Of a DNA stretch of 64,000 nt, positions 36,401 to 48,300 are shown in pieces. The notes under the pieces are model-generated. The model worked only from the letters and a program-made list of their open reading frames with translations. It searched no databases and was not told where the DNA came from. Each line of letters starts with the position of its first letter. Within the stretch, counting starts at the first letter, position 1. The stretch lies in assembly GCA_964035545.1 (NCBI GenBank), contig OZ037768.1, positions 47,501 to 111,500 of the forward strand, in the 5' to 3' direction. The stretch is from Bugula neritina. Taxonomy: Eukaryota; Bryozoa; Gymnolaemata; Cheilostomatida; Bugulidae. The position numbers and the translations under genes are program-made.

Positions 36401-37138
36401 ATACAGCAATACTTGCTATTCACTAAACCTACACACAAATTACTCATTACAAATAACTTGCTGTTATATAATATAGAAGTAAGTCAACATGACACAGTGA
36501 GAAAGTACTCTCACCATGTTTGTAGACTTATCACATTCTTGAGAAGCACCGTACTCGTAGTCTGACTCAGACTCCGAGACGTTGGCACTAGCAGACGAGC
36601 TATTGCCAACTTCATCCGTAGAAAAGGACAAAACTGAATCACTTTTCTTCAATGACTCCACGGAGGTCATCTGCTTCTTGATATCCTGTTTAATCTGGTT
36701 GATGACTCCCCCTTGACTTCTGCTTCTATGTCTATGTTTTGGTGTGACATCCCCTAAAGTATCTATCTGTACGCTACATTCACCCCCCTCCCAGCTGTCC
36801 TCTACTTCCCCCAACACTTGCATCAGACTCCTTGTTCTCCTCTCCTCTGAGTGACGAGGTGGAAGCAGACTATTCGCCTCGCAAGTCTCCGACTCTTTCT
36901 CCAACTCCATCTCACTTTCAGTTGAAATCTCTACTCGGTCACGTGTGGGAGTGCCACTTGAAGTGTCTTTCAGCACACTTCTGTCGAGGTGAGAGTTTAC
37001 AACTCCACTACTTTCAGGGCAATGATTAGTGTCATCATTTGAAATTTTGTTTTTATCTATAAATGATGGGTTGGGCTCATCATGATTATGACCATCAGAA
37101 ATGTCAACTAGAATAGCATCCTTAGCAGTGGAGGACAT
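33432..37138 (-). CDS. MON1: vacuolar fusion protein MON1 homologue
   Basis: Nine minus-strand exons: 37138-36515, 36393-36230, 36052-35888, 35567-35285, 35136-34961, 34532-34412, 34187-34143, 33892-33683 and 33572-33432, 642 residues. The first about 240 residues are acidic, Ser-rich and poorly conserved. The core then follows MON1 closely: [125 protein letters not shown] and RLFILNQSTF at the end. MON1 pairs with CCZ1 as the guanine nucleotide exchange factor for RAB7 on endosomes, driving RAB5-to-RAB7 conversion and autophagosome maturation. The core has longin-type folds. The last exon was placed at an acceptor giving GWITQGFELY, aligned to WVTGAFELY. The exon 4 donor may be six bases upstream. 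Confidence 0.95.
33900..34142. repeat. donor-derived 17-bp repeat, MON1 intron 7
   Basis: On the minus strand the real donor reads CAG|GTGAGTGTATGTACAGT, and the array repeats GTAAGTGTATGTACAGT about 12 times with shorter variants. Each copy is therefore a good 5' splice-site match. Confidence 0.9.
34225..34411. repeat. donor-derived 22-bp repeat, MON1 intron 6
   Basis: The minus-strand donor GAG|GTAAGTACATCTC begins an array of about eight units carrying GTAAGTACATCTCTATG. Every copy retains the GTAAGT consensus. Confidence 0.92.
34535..34945. repeat. 21-bp minisatellite, MON1 intron 5
   Basis: About 18 copies with the core AATGTAATATATACTCAGAA, adjoining the acceptor of exon 6. Confidence 0.92.
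35580..35795. repeat. CTTACTATAACATGTAA repeat, MON1 intron 3
   Basis: Irregular units of about 13-29 bp built from ACTTACTATAACATGTA. Confidence 0.88.
36110..36229. repeat. donor-derived 13-bp repeat, MON1 intron 2
   Basis: The minus-strand donor AGCAG|GTGGGTGTGAGTT is followed by about nine copies of GTGGGTGTGAGTT, so the unit starts exactly at the splice donor. Confidence 0.92.
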
Positions 37139-39884
37139 AATAATGAGTACCCATTAAATTATGGACAAGATACCAGACACCAGGAGTACGACTCAGTTTG
37201 ACTAGTAAGACTCAATTTGATAAGTACGACTCAGCTTTATACTCCAAGTTTGTTGTTTAACTTCAAATGTTTTCGGTTTTCAACTTGTTGGAGTCTATTC
37301 TGAACCAACCAGCTTTCCCCAAGAGTAATACAGCCAACTCAAACTCAAACAGATTCTAAAAGTATAACATAAACATAGCCCTTGCAATAGCACAAGGTAA
37401 AATGAGATGTAGGTTAGTGTACATACAGTATGTGAGATGTAGGTTAGTGTATATACAGTATGTGAGATGTAGGTTAGTGTACATACAGTATATGAGATGT
37501 AGGTCAGTGTACATACAGTATATGAGATGTAGGTTAGTGTATATACAGTATATGAGATGTAGGTTAGTGTACATACAGTATATGAGATGTAGGTTAGTGT
37601 ACATACAGTATATGAGATGTAGGTTAGTGTACATACAGTATGTGAGATGTAGGTTAGTGTACATACAGTATATAAGATGTAGGTTAGTGTACATACAGTA
37701 TATGAGATGTAGGTCAGTGTACATACAGTATATGAGATGTAGGTTAGTGTACATACAGTATATGAGATGTAGGTTAGTGTACATACAGTATGTGAGATGT
37801 AGGTTAGTGTACATACAGTATATGAGATGTAGGTTAGTGTACATACAGTATGTGAGATGTAGGTTAGTGTACATACAGTATATGAGATGTAGGTTAATCA
37901 AATAACCAGTGCAGTGCAGTAGTCTAATATATCCCTATCAGTGAAATAAATGAAGGCTTTTGGCAATAAACTGTGTTTATTTCCTATTTAAATTTACAGA
38001 TTTAACAATTATGGAAAGTCACAAAAATTTGCTCAAACATAATCTATTCTTGATCCAGTAATTTCAAGACATTCGCATCAGTAATCATATTCATATTGAT
38101 ATACTTATACTCTATAACTTATAGTAGTATAAATATTGATTTTTCATTTTCAGCTTGAGTAGAAAATAATTCTAAGTTATCAACATCAATATGATTTCGA
38201 TAATTCATAATAATAGCAATAGAGAATCCAATGATCATTATAACTATTACAAATATGATTTTAATAATGATCTTAAAGTAATAAAGTTAAACTGATAGTA
38301 ATTGATTATAACCTACAAGTATAATTTGTACTACAAGTGCGAATATTTCAGACATTTTAAATCCCTAACTCTAAGAGTAAATCTAATGATTATGATGATC
38401 ATCATAGTCATTTGTATTTATAATGATAATCATTATGATTATATTTATTGATTATGATACTAAAATTAATAAGAATAATAATTTTCAATTTAAATATTAA
38501 TATTATACATCATCATCTGAACATGATCAAACCTTATATTTTTCAATTCCAGTGACACTGACACTGCCAGTGACACTAACACTAACTCATTACTCAAATT
38601 GAAACTGTGATACTCCAACTTAAACTGATACTAATACTAATACTGAGTAATACTAATAGTAATACAATTACTAATAGTAATACTAATAGTAATATTAATA
38701 TTCAATTTAATACCCATACTGATACTCATACTGTAACTTTCACCTTGATAGTCAGTCACAGTATCACACTCAGTAACTCACTAATTCTGAGTCTCAGGCT
38801 GATAGCATTGATAATGATAATCAAATTCAATCATAATGCTAATCAGTCAATTTAATCACATTCATGATTCAATATGAATAATTTAATTTCAAATTCATCA
38901 CCATTGTATTTGTAATACTAATAGCCATATTGATATTTAGCATTTTTAGCGAATATGATAATTATCAAAATGTGCCAAAAAGTTTAAAACTCGGCTGACT
39001 CCAATTTATTGCAAACCACAATGGCAATCATAATGTGATTCAAAATTGTTGTGTATTTTTTATTTTACTAGAAATATTAAATTACTGTATTGGTATTGGT
39101 ATTACTATTGGTTAATTAGCTACTCCTCTTTTGAGGTGTCACACGGTAATATCGTCGTTATTAAGCTACATGCGTAATTGTTAGATATTAAAATATAAGT
39201 AATGCTTTATTTGATAGATCATCTTTCAAATAATTTTATTTTTATTGTTTAATAAAAATATATAATTTAGTAAAATTCAATTGTTTCGTTCAATGCCATT
39301 ACAGAACTATAATATATAACATTGTCGACTTTAAATAACAACAATACTGCGACGTCACGCGTGTAAACAAATACAATAGTAGCAGCGATGGGCTAAAATT
39401 CGTTTGTTCTAAATCCCTTTATTGCTATAATGATGATCATTATACAAAATTATTCACATTGCGATTGTGTATAATAGAGTATTAAATTTCGTTTCTTATA
39501 TAATTCTATTGCTGAAAAGTGAAAACAGTCTATCGTCACACCAAATTGAAATAGTCAAGACAGCTCAATATCAATTTAATCTCATAAACTTGAAGTAGCA
39601 AAACACTAACACTAACAGCAACTTGACTTAAAAGTTTAAACTGAGATAATTTTCACTAGTACTAGTAGTACTGGTTGGTTGGACTCGAAGTTGATAATAA
39701 TACGACTTTGTAGTTGACAAAAAGTAAGTACAAATGCGCATTTACTTTTCATTAACTACTAAAACTTAACGTTACAGTTACACTCACACAATTCATTAAA
39801 ATATTGTTATATATATATGTAGAACTTAGTGTAATTGTTTAAGCATCATGGAATGTATTAGTAATAATTCCACTTTCAGTGAAC
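37139..39884. other. divergent region between MON1 and the CD225-like gene
   Basis: No coding gene is recognised. It contains the 30-bp minisatellite at 37410-37895 and about 2 kb of very AT-rich DNA with degenerate ACTAATAGTAATACT and GATACTCATACTG patterns. A 3' splice site (CACTTTCAG, ending 39879) just before the CD225-like start codon implies a non-coding first exon in this stretch. Confidence 0.5.
37410..37897. repeat. 30-bp minisatellite upstream of MON1
   Basis: About 16 copies of a 30-bp unit with the core GAGATGTAGGTTAGTGTACA. It is open on both strands because 30 is divisible by three. Confidence 0.95.
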
Positions 39885-41119
39885 ATGGAAGGCGAAGTAT
39901 CACCTTCAGATATTAAGTTAAAGCCGCCTCCATCTAAAGCAGATGTGATGAAGATAACATCTGAAAATGCTGAGCTGTCAGCTGAAGGTTCATCTGGTAG
40001 AGAGGATACTAAAACATTCCCTCCACCAGATGAGATACCAGCAGCATTAGAAGGTGATCTAGCAGCAGCTGATCATACTCCAACTGCTTCTGTATCTGAC
40101 AATGGTAACTCCGTGATGTACTCCTCGACCTCCAACAGTCAGAACATCCAGGTGAGTGAGTCTTTTGTTGAATTACTAACTGTGTACTATACTTACTAAT
40201 TACTAAGTACTATACTTACTAATTATTGTGTACTATACTTACTAATTACTATGTACTATACTTACTAATTACTAAGTACTATACTTACTAATTACTATGT
40301 ACTATACTTACTAATTACTGTGTACTGTACTTACTAATTACTATGTACTGTACTTACTAATTACTATGTACTATACTTACTATGTACTATACTTACTAAT
40401 TACTATATACTGTACTTACTAATTACTATGTACTATACTTACTATGTACTATACTTACTAATTACTATGTACTGTACTTACTAATTACTATGTACTATAC
40501 TTACTAATTGTTATGTACTATACTTGCTAATTACTATGTACTGTACTTACTAATTACTATGTACTATACTTACTAATTACTATGTACTATACCTACTATG
40601 TACTGCACTTGCTATATACTGTACATTCTATGCGCGTGAGTTGTTTACAGCAGTCTGTTGAAGCTTCTACTCCCCACGAAAACACTCCACAGTATTGGCT
40701 TGATCGACAAAAACCGGTGAAAGAAAAAAATTTGAAAGTTTACAAACTCATTTCGGTCTTAGCCATCATCCTTTTCTTCCCTCTTGGCATTGTAGCCTTT
40801 TGGCATTCGCTTAAACTAGAGCAAGATTTCCACCAGGGAATACTCAAAGGTAGCAGTTTTAATCTTTTCCAATATATTAAAGTTACAATCTGTTTATTGC
40901 TACTTCCTGTCATCACATGAGAGTTTGCCATTTCCCCTCCTAACTCTCCCTTCTCTTGCAGGTGACCTTTCAGAATGCAACAAGAGAGCTCTAAGACTCA
41001 ACAAATTGCTTATACTCAGCTTTACCTGCAGTCTATTCACTGCTCTAGTAGCGCTGGCTCTCATTGGTGGAATCAATGGACATAATGGTCATAGCCCGGC
41101 TTACAGTGTCATTCCATAG
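39885..41119 (+). CDS. small two-TM protein, CD225/dispanin-like
   Basis: Three coding exons: 39885-40151, 40651-40849 and 40962-41119, 207 residues. The first half is hydrophilic, acidic and Pro/Ser-rich with no signal peptide. Two hydrophobic segments follow at about residues 120-140 (ISVLAIILFFPLGIVAFWHS) and 165-190 (LLILSFTCSLFTALVALALI). They are joined by a loop with QGILKG and a Lys/Arg-rich stretch ending ALRLNK. This P-L-G-I-V-A plus hydrophilic loop plus second helix layout matches the CD225 domain of dispanins (IFITM, PRRT, TMEM233, TRARG1 relatives), which sit in plasma or endosomal membranes and affect vesicle fusion or trafficking. Subfamily and function cannot be fixed. The start follows an acceptor at 39879, so the first exon is non-coding. 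Confidence 0.72.
40170..40625. repeat. ACTATGTACTATACTTACTAATT repeats, intron 1 of the CD225-like gene
   Basis: About 20 units of 22-23 bp with variants; core TACTATACTTACTAATTACT. It fills the intron between the two coding exons. Confidence 0.92.
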
Positions 41120-42383
41120 CTTGTACTTTACTCTAACTGGTATATCTCTGTGATATCCTCAGTATCTCTAGAATAAATGCATAATAACTGAATCTCTAGC
41201 AACTTACCTTGATCTATCATTTGTTATGAGGTGTTTTTTATTTGTTGTTTCTGGTTACAAAATCTGATGATTATTAATCATTTTAAGCTGTTTTATTTTA
41301 AGTATTGTATCAATATTTCTATTTTGTTCTATAACTGATAGTTTTTTAGTTATTTCCAATTTTACTGATTTCAACTATTTTCAGCACGTTTTATATTTTT
41401 TAGTTTTATGTAACTTTAGAGTAATATATTTTTGTATCATGTGAAATTTACTAATATATAGTATTTACTGTATGATTGTATAGTATTTACTGTATGATTG
41501 TATAGTATTTACTGTATTATTGTATAGTATTTACTGTATGATTGTATAGTATTTACTGTATGATTGTATAGTATATTACAACTAATTTGTAAAAAGTTTT
41601 GTTTAATTCACACTACAAATCCATCTAGCAAATGGTGTAATAAAATACGGTGTATTTCAAGTCAAATAGAAGAGCTGAAAGTAGACAGATAAAATATGCA
41701 TGAAGATTTACACAAGATAAACTCCAACCAGAAATTTAGACATAAAAATATATCTTCCATTATATATTTAGTTACAACCTAGCATGTCCAGCTACAGTGG
41801 TAACTTTATCAAGTAGTAGGATTAGAACCCAGCATGTCCAGCTACAGTGGTAACTTTATCAGGTGGTTGAAAGACATGCAGATTCTTTGAAAAATGGAAA
41901 GTAATTATTGAAGTATAGTGAAGTATGAAGTTTAATGTAGCATGTTTTAAAACAATAGTTGGAAATAATATAAGAATTTACAGAGGCTAAAATGGGGTAT
42001 TCGAGAGTCGTCTACACTATTGACTTTCCAATACAGCAATAGAAAACTAGTCTAAAGAAAAATACTATAGATATAGGATAGAATGAAATACTATAGATGT
42101 AGGATAGAATGTAGTACTATAGATGTAGGATAGAATGTAGTACTATAGATGTAGGATAGAATGTAGTACTATAGATGTAGGATAGAATGTAATACTATAG
42201 ATATAGGCAGTCGCCAGTTAAAAGAATTGTGAAACAGCAAGTGACAGCTTGTAAACATAAAAAAAATAAGAGGAAAATATTTGGCAAAAATAGAGAAGCA
42301 GTACAGGATATACTGCACAACCTCACTGAAGAAAATGTAGAGGATGTAAAGCTATGCGGTTGTCTAGGCAACAGGTAAACAAA
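41120..42383. other. convergent intergenic region, CD225-like gene to multiplexin
   Basis: No coding gene is seen. It holds both 3' UTRs, five copies of a 22-bp unit (ATAGTATTTACTGTATGATT) at 41455-41580, a duplicated AGCATGTCCAGCTACAGTGG segment at 41780-41870, and five copies of a 26-bp unit (GATGTAGGATAGAATGTAGT) at 42065-42205. Confidence 0.6.
41172..41177 (+). promoter_or_regulatory. candidate polyadenylation signal of the CD225-like gene
   Basis: AATAAA about 50 nt downstream of the stop codon, in the sense strand. Confidence 0.45.
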
Positions 42384-45300
42384 TTAAGGAATGTAGGTTT
42401 CTATACAGAGAATGGCCAGCAGAGAATCACAGGTGTGAGCTGATTGGCCGAGGAGGTGCCCTCTGGTGAACAGACTGGAGGCGCCCACTTCTGTAGAGCT
42501 GTCGCTGGTCCAGGCCTGGCAGTACTGGCTGACAGCAACGTGGCCAGTGCTGCTGGCTCCGTGCCATGTGTAGCCTGTGGACCTGCAGTACAGTAACATT
42601 ATATTACTATGTATTACTACGTATAATATTATATTACTATGTATAATATTATATTACTATGTATTACTATGTATAATATTATATTACCCTGTATTACTAC
42701 GTATAACATTATATTACCCTGTATTACTATGTATAATATTATATTACTATGTATAATATTATATTACTATGTACTACTATGTATAATATTATATTACTAT
42801 ATATTATTACGTATAATATTATATTACTATGTATTACTACATATAATATTATATTACTATGTATTACTATATATAATATTATATTACTATATATTATTAC
42901 GTATAATATTATATTACTATGTATTACTATGTATAATATTATATTACTATATATTATTACGTATAATATTATATTACTATGTATTACTACATATAATATT
43001 ATATTACTATGTATTACTATATATAATATTATATTACTATATATTATTACGTATAATATTATATTACTATGTATTACTATGTATAATATTATATTACTAT
43101 ATATTATTACGTATAATATTATATTACTATGTATTACTACATATAATATTATATTACTATGTATTACTATATATAATATTATATTACTATATATTATTAC
43201 GTATAATATTATATTACTATGTATTACTATGTATAATATTATATTACTATATATTATTACGTATAATATTATATTACTATGTATTACTACATATAATATT
43301 ATATTACTATGTATTACTATATATAATATTATATTACTATATATTATTACGTATAATATTATATTACTATGTATTACTATGTATAATATTATATTACTAT
43401 ATATTATTACGTATAATATTATATTACTATGTATTACTACGTATAATATTATATTACTATGTACTACTACGTATAATATTATATTACTATATATTATTAC
43501 GTATAATATTATATTACTATGTATTACTATGTATAATATTATATTACTATGTACTACTACGTATAATATTATATTACTATGTATGACTATGTATAATATT
43601 ATATTACTATATATTATTACATATATAATATTGTATTACTAATAGAGACAACGTGGAAAAGAATAAAGCAGTGACTCACCACCTGTTATTCACACGGATA
43701 TCTGAACCATCAAATGTGTATATGGGCACCCCGGGTCGGAGGTCACTTTTACCGTCAGCAATGGATTCCCAACTTGTGAGGAGTTGTTCTCCCTGTACAG
43801 AGAATTACTCATTGTACACCCACCTTACTATACACCCACCTCCCTATACACCCACCTCACTATACACCCACCTTACTATACACCCACCTTACAATACACC
43901 CACCTCACTATACACCCACCTTACTGTACACCCACCTCACTATACACTCACCTCACTATACACCCACCTTACTATACACCCACCTTACTATACACTCACC
44001 TTACTATACACCCACCTTACTATACACCCACCTTACTATACACCCACCTTACTATACACCCGCCTTACTATACACCCACCTTACTATACACCCACCTTAC
44101 TATACACCCACCTCACTATACACCCACCTCACTATACAGCCACCTTACTATACACTCACCTCACTATACACCCACCTCACTATACACCCACCTTACTATA
44201 CACCCACCTTACTATACACCCACCTCACTATACACCCACCTTACTATACACCCACCTCACTATACACTCACCTCACTATACACTCACCTTACTATACACC
44301 CACCTTACTGTTCACCACCTGGTAAGTTCTGTATGCGGGGAATACCAGAGATGAAATATCTTGAAGTCGAGACGCCAGCACTGCCCTGAACTCCCCTTCC
44401 ACACCAGAGTTTGCAGCGTGTCTGTAGCAGTGGCCGTCGGCTCCTGCAATACCTCCCAGACTGCCATTCATTGGCTGGTTCAGAGCAAAGAGGCGGAGCT
44501 AGAAGTATACAGTGAATTACATAATAATACTGAGTATATAGTTAGTAGTATACAGTGTATTACATAATAATACTGAGTATACAGTTAGTAGTATACAGTG
44601 TATTACATAATAATACTGAGTATATAGTTAGTAGTATACAGTGTATTACATAATAATACTGAGTATACAGTTAGTAGTATACAGTGTATTACATAATAAT
44701 ACTGAGTATATAGTTAGTAGTATACAGTGTATTACATAATAATACTGAGTATACAGTTAGTAGTATACAGTGTATTACATAATAATACTGAGTATATAGT
44801 TAGTAGTATACAGTGTATTACATAATAATACTGAGTATATAGTTAGTAGTATACAGTGTATTACATAATAATACTGAGTATATAGTTAGTAGTATACAGT
44901 GTATTACATAATAATACTGAGTATATAGTTAGTAGTATACAGTGTATTACATAATAATACTGAGTATATAGTTAGAAGTATACAGTGTATTACATAATAA
45001 TACTGAGTATATAGTTAGTAGTATACAGTGTATTACATAATAATACTGAGTATAGAGTTAGTAGTATACAGTGTATTACATAATAATACTGAGTATATAG
45101 TTAGTAGTATACAGTGTATTACATAATAATACTGAGTATATAGTTAGTAGTATACAGTGTATTACATAATAATACTGAGTATACAGTTAGTAGTATACAG
45201 TGTATTACATAATAATACTGAGTATACAGTTAGTAGTATACAGTGTATTACATAATAATACTGAGTATATAGTTAGTAGTATACAGTGAATTACATAATA

Positions 45301-48300
45301 ATACTGAGTATAGAGTTAGAAGTATACAGTGTATTACTGTCTGTTTGAGAGGAGATACTCACAGCTGGCTCACTTTTAGCCTCAGTGAACTCTCTAGCCA
45401 TGTACGCAGGTGGGGCGGGGGCAGGAGCATCCATCCACATGGGTATAACATTGGCCAGCTCAGTCTCCATCAGAGGCACAATGTGGCCCATCTACACAGA
45501 GCATATAACAGACTGAGAAGAAGGCAGCGACAGTCTGGCAAGTGGGCACGGCATTGTGGGTGTAGCACTGGTCTAGTCACACAGCACACTGGTCTAGTCA
45601 CACAGCACACTGGTCTAGTCACACAGCACACTTGTCTAGTCACACACTGGTCTAGTCACACAGCACACTTGTCTAGTCACACAGCACACTTGTCTAGTCA
45701 CACAGCACACTGGTCTAGTCACACAGCACACTGGTCTAGTCACACAGCACACTGGTCTAGTCACACAGCACACTGGTCTAGTCACACAGCACACTGGTCT
45801 AGTCACACAGCACACTTGTCTAGTCACACAGCACGCTTGTCTAGTCACACAGCTTGGTACTGCAGAAGTATCAAGTCTCACCTGAACAAGCTGCCAACCG
45901 AGTCGCACTCTGAGATAAAGGGCTTGCTGGTCGGACACAAACCCCAAAGTACCGATTGGAATGGCCAGAGATGCTCGGGACATTGCGTTCTCAGTGGAGA
46001 AGAGCAGCACCTGGTAAGTAGAGCAAACTATTCTCAGAGAGAGGGAGAAAGAGAGACAGTATAGGTACCGAGTGCCATTGCTCTCTCAAAAAGAGAGTTG
46101 CTGCTAAATCATAGAACAGAGACTAAACTATAGAGTGAGAACTAAACTTATAAAAGTAGAACTGAAGCTACACTCTAGATACTTCTACATAGAAAGAAGC
46201 TTTAGCGACAGTAAATACATAGATTCCTTCACAGCTACGACTAGACTACTGAAACAACTTTACTTACTCCTGAATCCGAGAGCGAGTACTACAAATAGAA
46301 TTCATCACAATATGCTAAAATACGCTATAAAATCTAACAGCATGTCACGCGACTCAGAAGCTGTGCAATCGGAAAAGAACTTACGCCGTGAGTGTAGCTG
46401 CTTTGCAAGTCAATATTCCTGCCACCACCTGGTCTTCCGGGAGGTCCAGGTCTACCCGGAGGTCCAGGTAGACCAGGCGAACCTGTAGCACCTCTCAGTC
46501 CAACAATAGACTCTCCAGGTGGTCCCTACAGGAAATACCAAGTGGCAACATGAGATAATATGAGATAGTATGAGATAATATGAGATAGTATGAGATAATA
46601 TGAGATAGTATGAGATAGTATGAGATAGTATGAGATAGTATGAGATAATATGAGATAATATGAGATAGTATGAGATAATATGAGATAATATGAGATAGTA
46701 TGAGATAATATGAGATAGTATGAGATAGTATGAGATAGTATGAGATAATATGAGATAGTATGAGATAGTATGAGATAATATGAGATAATATGAGATAGTA
46801 TGAGATAATATGAGATAGTATGAGATAGTATGAGATAGTATGAGATAATATGAGATAGTATGAGATAGTATGAGATAGTATGAGATAGTATGAGATAGTA
46901 TGAAATAATATGAGATAGTATGAGATAGTATGAGATAGTATGAGATAGTATGAGATAGTATGAGATAGTATGAGATAATATGAGATAATATGAGATAATA
47001 TGAGATAATATGAAATAATATGAGATAGTATGAGATAGTATGAGATAGTATGAGATAGTATGAAATAATATGAGATAGTATGAGATAGTATGAGATAGTA
47101 TGAGATAGTATGAGATAGTATGAGATAGTATGAGATAGTATGAGATAATATGAGATAATAAGAGATCACAAGATACGGCTAAAGCTATCCTTGACTATAA
47201 TGGGTGCTTTATACCTGTCTACCAGGAGGCCCAGATGGTCCAGGAATGACCACAAACCCATCTGATGTCTCAATAACACCAGGAGGTCCAGACTCTCCTT
47301 TTTCACCCTTTGCACCAGTGTATCCTGGTCTACCTGGAGGTCCTTTTAATCCGGACAAACCTAAAGAAAGCACCATGCATCAAGCAACAGCTAAATTACT
47401 GTAGAGTTCAAATAAAAGTGAAATCACATTGCATACTGCGATACCTGGTAGTCCATCCTGTCCACGCTCTCCCTTCTCACTGACACCAGTGCATTCACTT
47501 TTCATACAGGTGCCGTCTCTGCCGGGCGGCCCTCGAATTGATTCTCCGGGTGATCCGGGAGCTCCGGGTCTACCCTAACAAACCCAATGCCACATGAGTA
47601 ACTATGTCCAGAAAGTCATATAGCTATGTAAGTAACATATCTATAAGGTCATATAGCTAAGTAAGTAACATATCTATAAGGTCATATAGCTATGTAAGTA
47701 ACATGTCTATAAGGTCATATAGCTATGTAAGTAATATATCTATAAGGTCATATAGCTATGTAAGTAACATATCTATAAGGTCATATAGCTATGTAAGTAA
47801 CATGTCTATAAGGTCATATAGCTAAGTAAGTAACATGTCTATAAGGTCATATAGCTATGTAAGTAACATATCTATAAGGTCATATAGCTAAGTAAGTAAC
47901 ATATCTATAAGGTCATATAGCTATGTAAGTAACATATCTATAAGGTCATATAGCTAAGTAAGTAACATGTCTATAAGGTCATATAGCTATGTAAGTAACA
48001 TATCTATAAGGTCATATAGCTATGTAAGTAACATGTCTATAAGGTCATATAGCTATGTAAGTAATATATCTATAAGGTCATATAGCTAAGTAAGTAACAT
48101 GTCTATAAGGTCATATAGCTATGTAAGTAACATGTCTATAAGGTCATATAGCTATGTAAGTAACATATCTATAAGGTCATATAGCTATGTAAGTAACATG
48201 TCTATAAGGTCATATAGCTATGTAAGTAACATGTCTATAAGGTCATATAGCTATGTAAGTAACATATCTATAAGGTCATATAGCTAAGTAAGTAACATGT

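Noticed and set aside
42639..43642. Plus-strand frames of about 300 codons rich in Ile/Leu/Tyr, like a membrane protein
   Set aside because: These are 30-bp repeats inside the last intron of the multiplexin gene. The hydrophobic look comes from AT-rich codons.
46429..46525. Collagen exon ending at a GTGGTG donor at 46428
   Set aside because: That end leaves phase 1 and would put a stop in the next exon. Extending to GTAAGT (exon low end 46385) restores phase and gives the expected lead into the trimerisation domain.
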